DNA of 64,000 bases from JBEKUY01 sp049514555 (GTDB taxonomy: Bacteria > Acidobacteriota > Terriglobia > Acidiferrales > UBA7541): contig JBEKUY010000003.1 of NCBI GenBank assembly GCA_049514555.1, positions 310,001-374,000 on the forward strand, written 5' to 3'. Below are positions 63,545-64,000 of this stretch, piece after piece (the stretch's first letter is position 1; each line of letters opens with the position of its first letter). The notes under the pieces are model-generated. The model was given only the letters and a program-made list of their open reading frames with translations, did no database searches and was not told the origin of the DNA. Both the position numbers and the translations under genes were made by a program.

Positions 63545-64000
63545 ATGATCACACGCCGAGATATCGTTGTCGGTCTGATCGTGGCAAGCGCGACTTTGTG
63601 CGTGGTTGCTCTCGCTCAGCAGCGAGCGCCTATCCTGCAGTCGTCGGTCTTCGATTGGAACGCGATTCCTGCCAAGGAAACGAATGTCGGAGCGGTGCGG
63701 CAGTTCTTCAAGGGCCCGACCGCCACCCTGGACGAATTGGAGCTGCACGTGACCACGCTCAACCCGGGGGCGACCTCGCATGCGCCGCACAAGCATGCGA
63801 ATGAGGAGTTGGTGATCGTGAAAGAAGGGACGGTTGAAGCGCTGGTGAACGGTGAGTGGAAAAGGGTAGGGCCGGGGTCAGTGATCTTCAACGCCTCGAA
63901 TCAATTGCACGGGATCAGAAACGTCGGCTCCATGTCGGCCACCTATCATGTGATCAACTGGACTTCGCCGGGGACTTTGGTAAAGAAGGCGCAGCCGTAG
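63545..64000 (+). CDS. Secreted cupin-domain protein
   Basis: The 151-residue product starts at ATG after a GACAGGGACA stretch and has a signal peptide (ITRRDIVVGLIVASATLCVVALA). Its single cupin fold has metal-ligand motifs PGATSHAPHKHANEELVIVKEG (three His and a Glu) and GSVIFNASNQLHGIRN (fourth His). It ends with TAG at the last base of the window, so it is complete. Likely a small-molecule-binding or sugar-processing protein in the periplasm. Confidence 0.88.
   Translation: MITRRDIVVGLIVASATLCVVALAQQRAPILQSSVFDWNAIPAKETNVGAVRQFFKGPTATLDELELHVTTLNPGATSHAPHKHANEELVIVKEGTVEALVNGEWKRVGPGSVIFNASNQLHGIRNVGSMSATYHVINWTSPGTLVKKAQP

Overview
The window looks like a GC-rich chromosomal segment of a Gram-negative, probably acidobacterial, bacterium. 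This is inferred from gene content: Tat-dependent Gfo/Idh/MocA oxidoreductases, DUF2911, GH3/GH51 glycosidases, RND efflux, an outer-membrane beta-barrel, and many small conserved proteins with no named function. No 16S gene is present to prove the assignment. It holds about 47 protein genes and one structural RNA, the tmRNA. I see no tRNA, rRNA, CRISPR array, transposase or phage gene.

Region 1 (1-13,800) is the centrepiece. After the C-terminal end of an acyl-CoA synthetase/GNAT protein come a small cysteine-containing protein and a divergent Crp/Fnr regulator, then a nine-gene, single-strand electron-transfer cluster (2,489-13,796). In order it encodes a decaheme DmsE/MtrA-type cytochrome, an MtrB/PioB-like outer-membrane barrel, a monoheme cytochrome, a Rieske protein, a b6-type cytochrome b, a nonaheme membrane-anchored cytochrome, a second monoheme cytochrome, a NapC/NirT-type multiheme quinol oxidase (ImcH-like), and a 13-heme cytochrome fused to a membrane cytochrome b (CbcL-like layout). 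That is about 40 c-type haems in 11.3 kb. A trans-outer-membrane conduit is therefore encoded beside three candidate ways of exchanging electrons with the quinone pool. Two perfect TGTGA-N6-TCACA boxes match the CRP-type recognition helix of the neighbouring regulator. One lies about 41 bp upstream of a plausible start site for the cluster.

Region 2 (14,500-23,600) is metal and nitrogen transport plus signalling: a DtxR/MntR-like repressor next to a divergent Nramp transporter with a possible structured leader, an ICMT-like membrane methyltransferase, a Ser/Thr kinase and PP2C phosphatase pair, an APC permease, and an Amt-family transporter coupled to a 59-residue membrane protein.

Region 3 (23,800-41,600) is mostly housekeeping: proBA, homoserine dehydrogenase, endonuclease III, RdgB, RNase PH, GerMN and amidase. 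Two low-conservation genes interrupt the GerMN-RNase PH neighbourhood. Then come a Sel1-repeat protein, a Spy-like protein, a dienelactone hydrolase, a secreted peroxiredoxin, a TonB-TPR protein and an OmpA protein.

Region 4 (41,600-64,000) has an RND pump with its adaptor, a GH3 glucosidase with PA14 insert, a GH51 arabinofuranosidase followed by a 78-bp tandem repeat, tmRNA, a soluble lytic transglycosylase, an aminotransferase, a beta-CASP metallo-hydrolase, two Tat-exported oxidoreductases and a cupin. This suggests plant-polysaccharide breakdown alongside the respiratory cluster.
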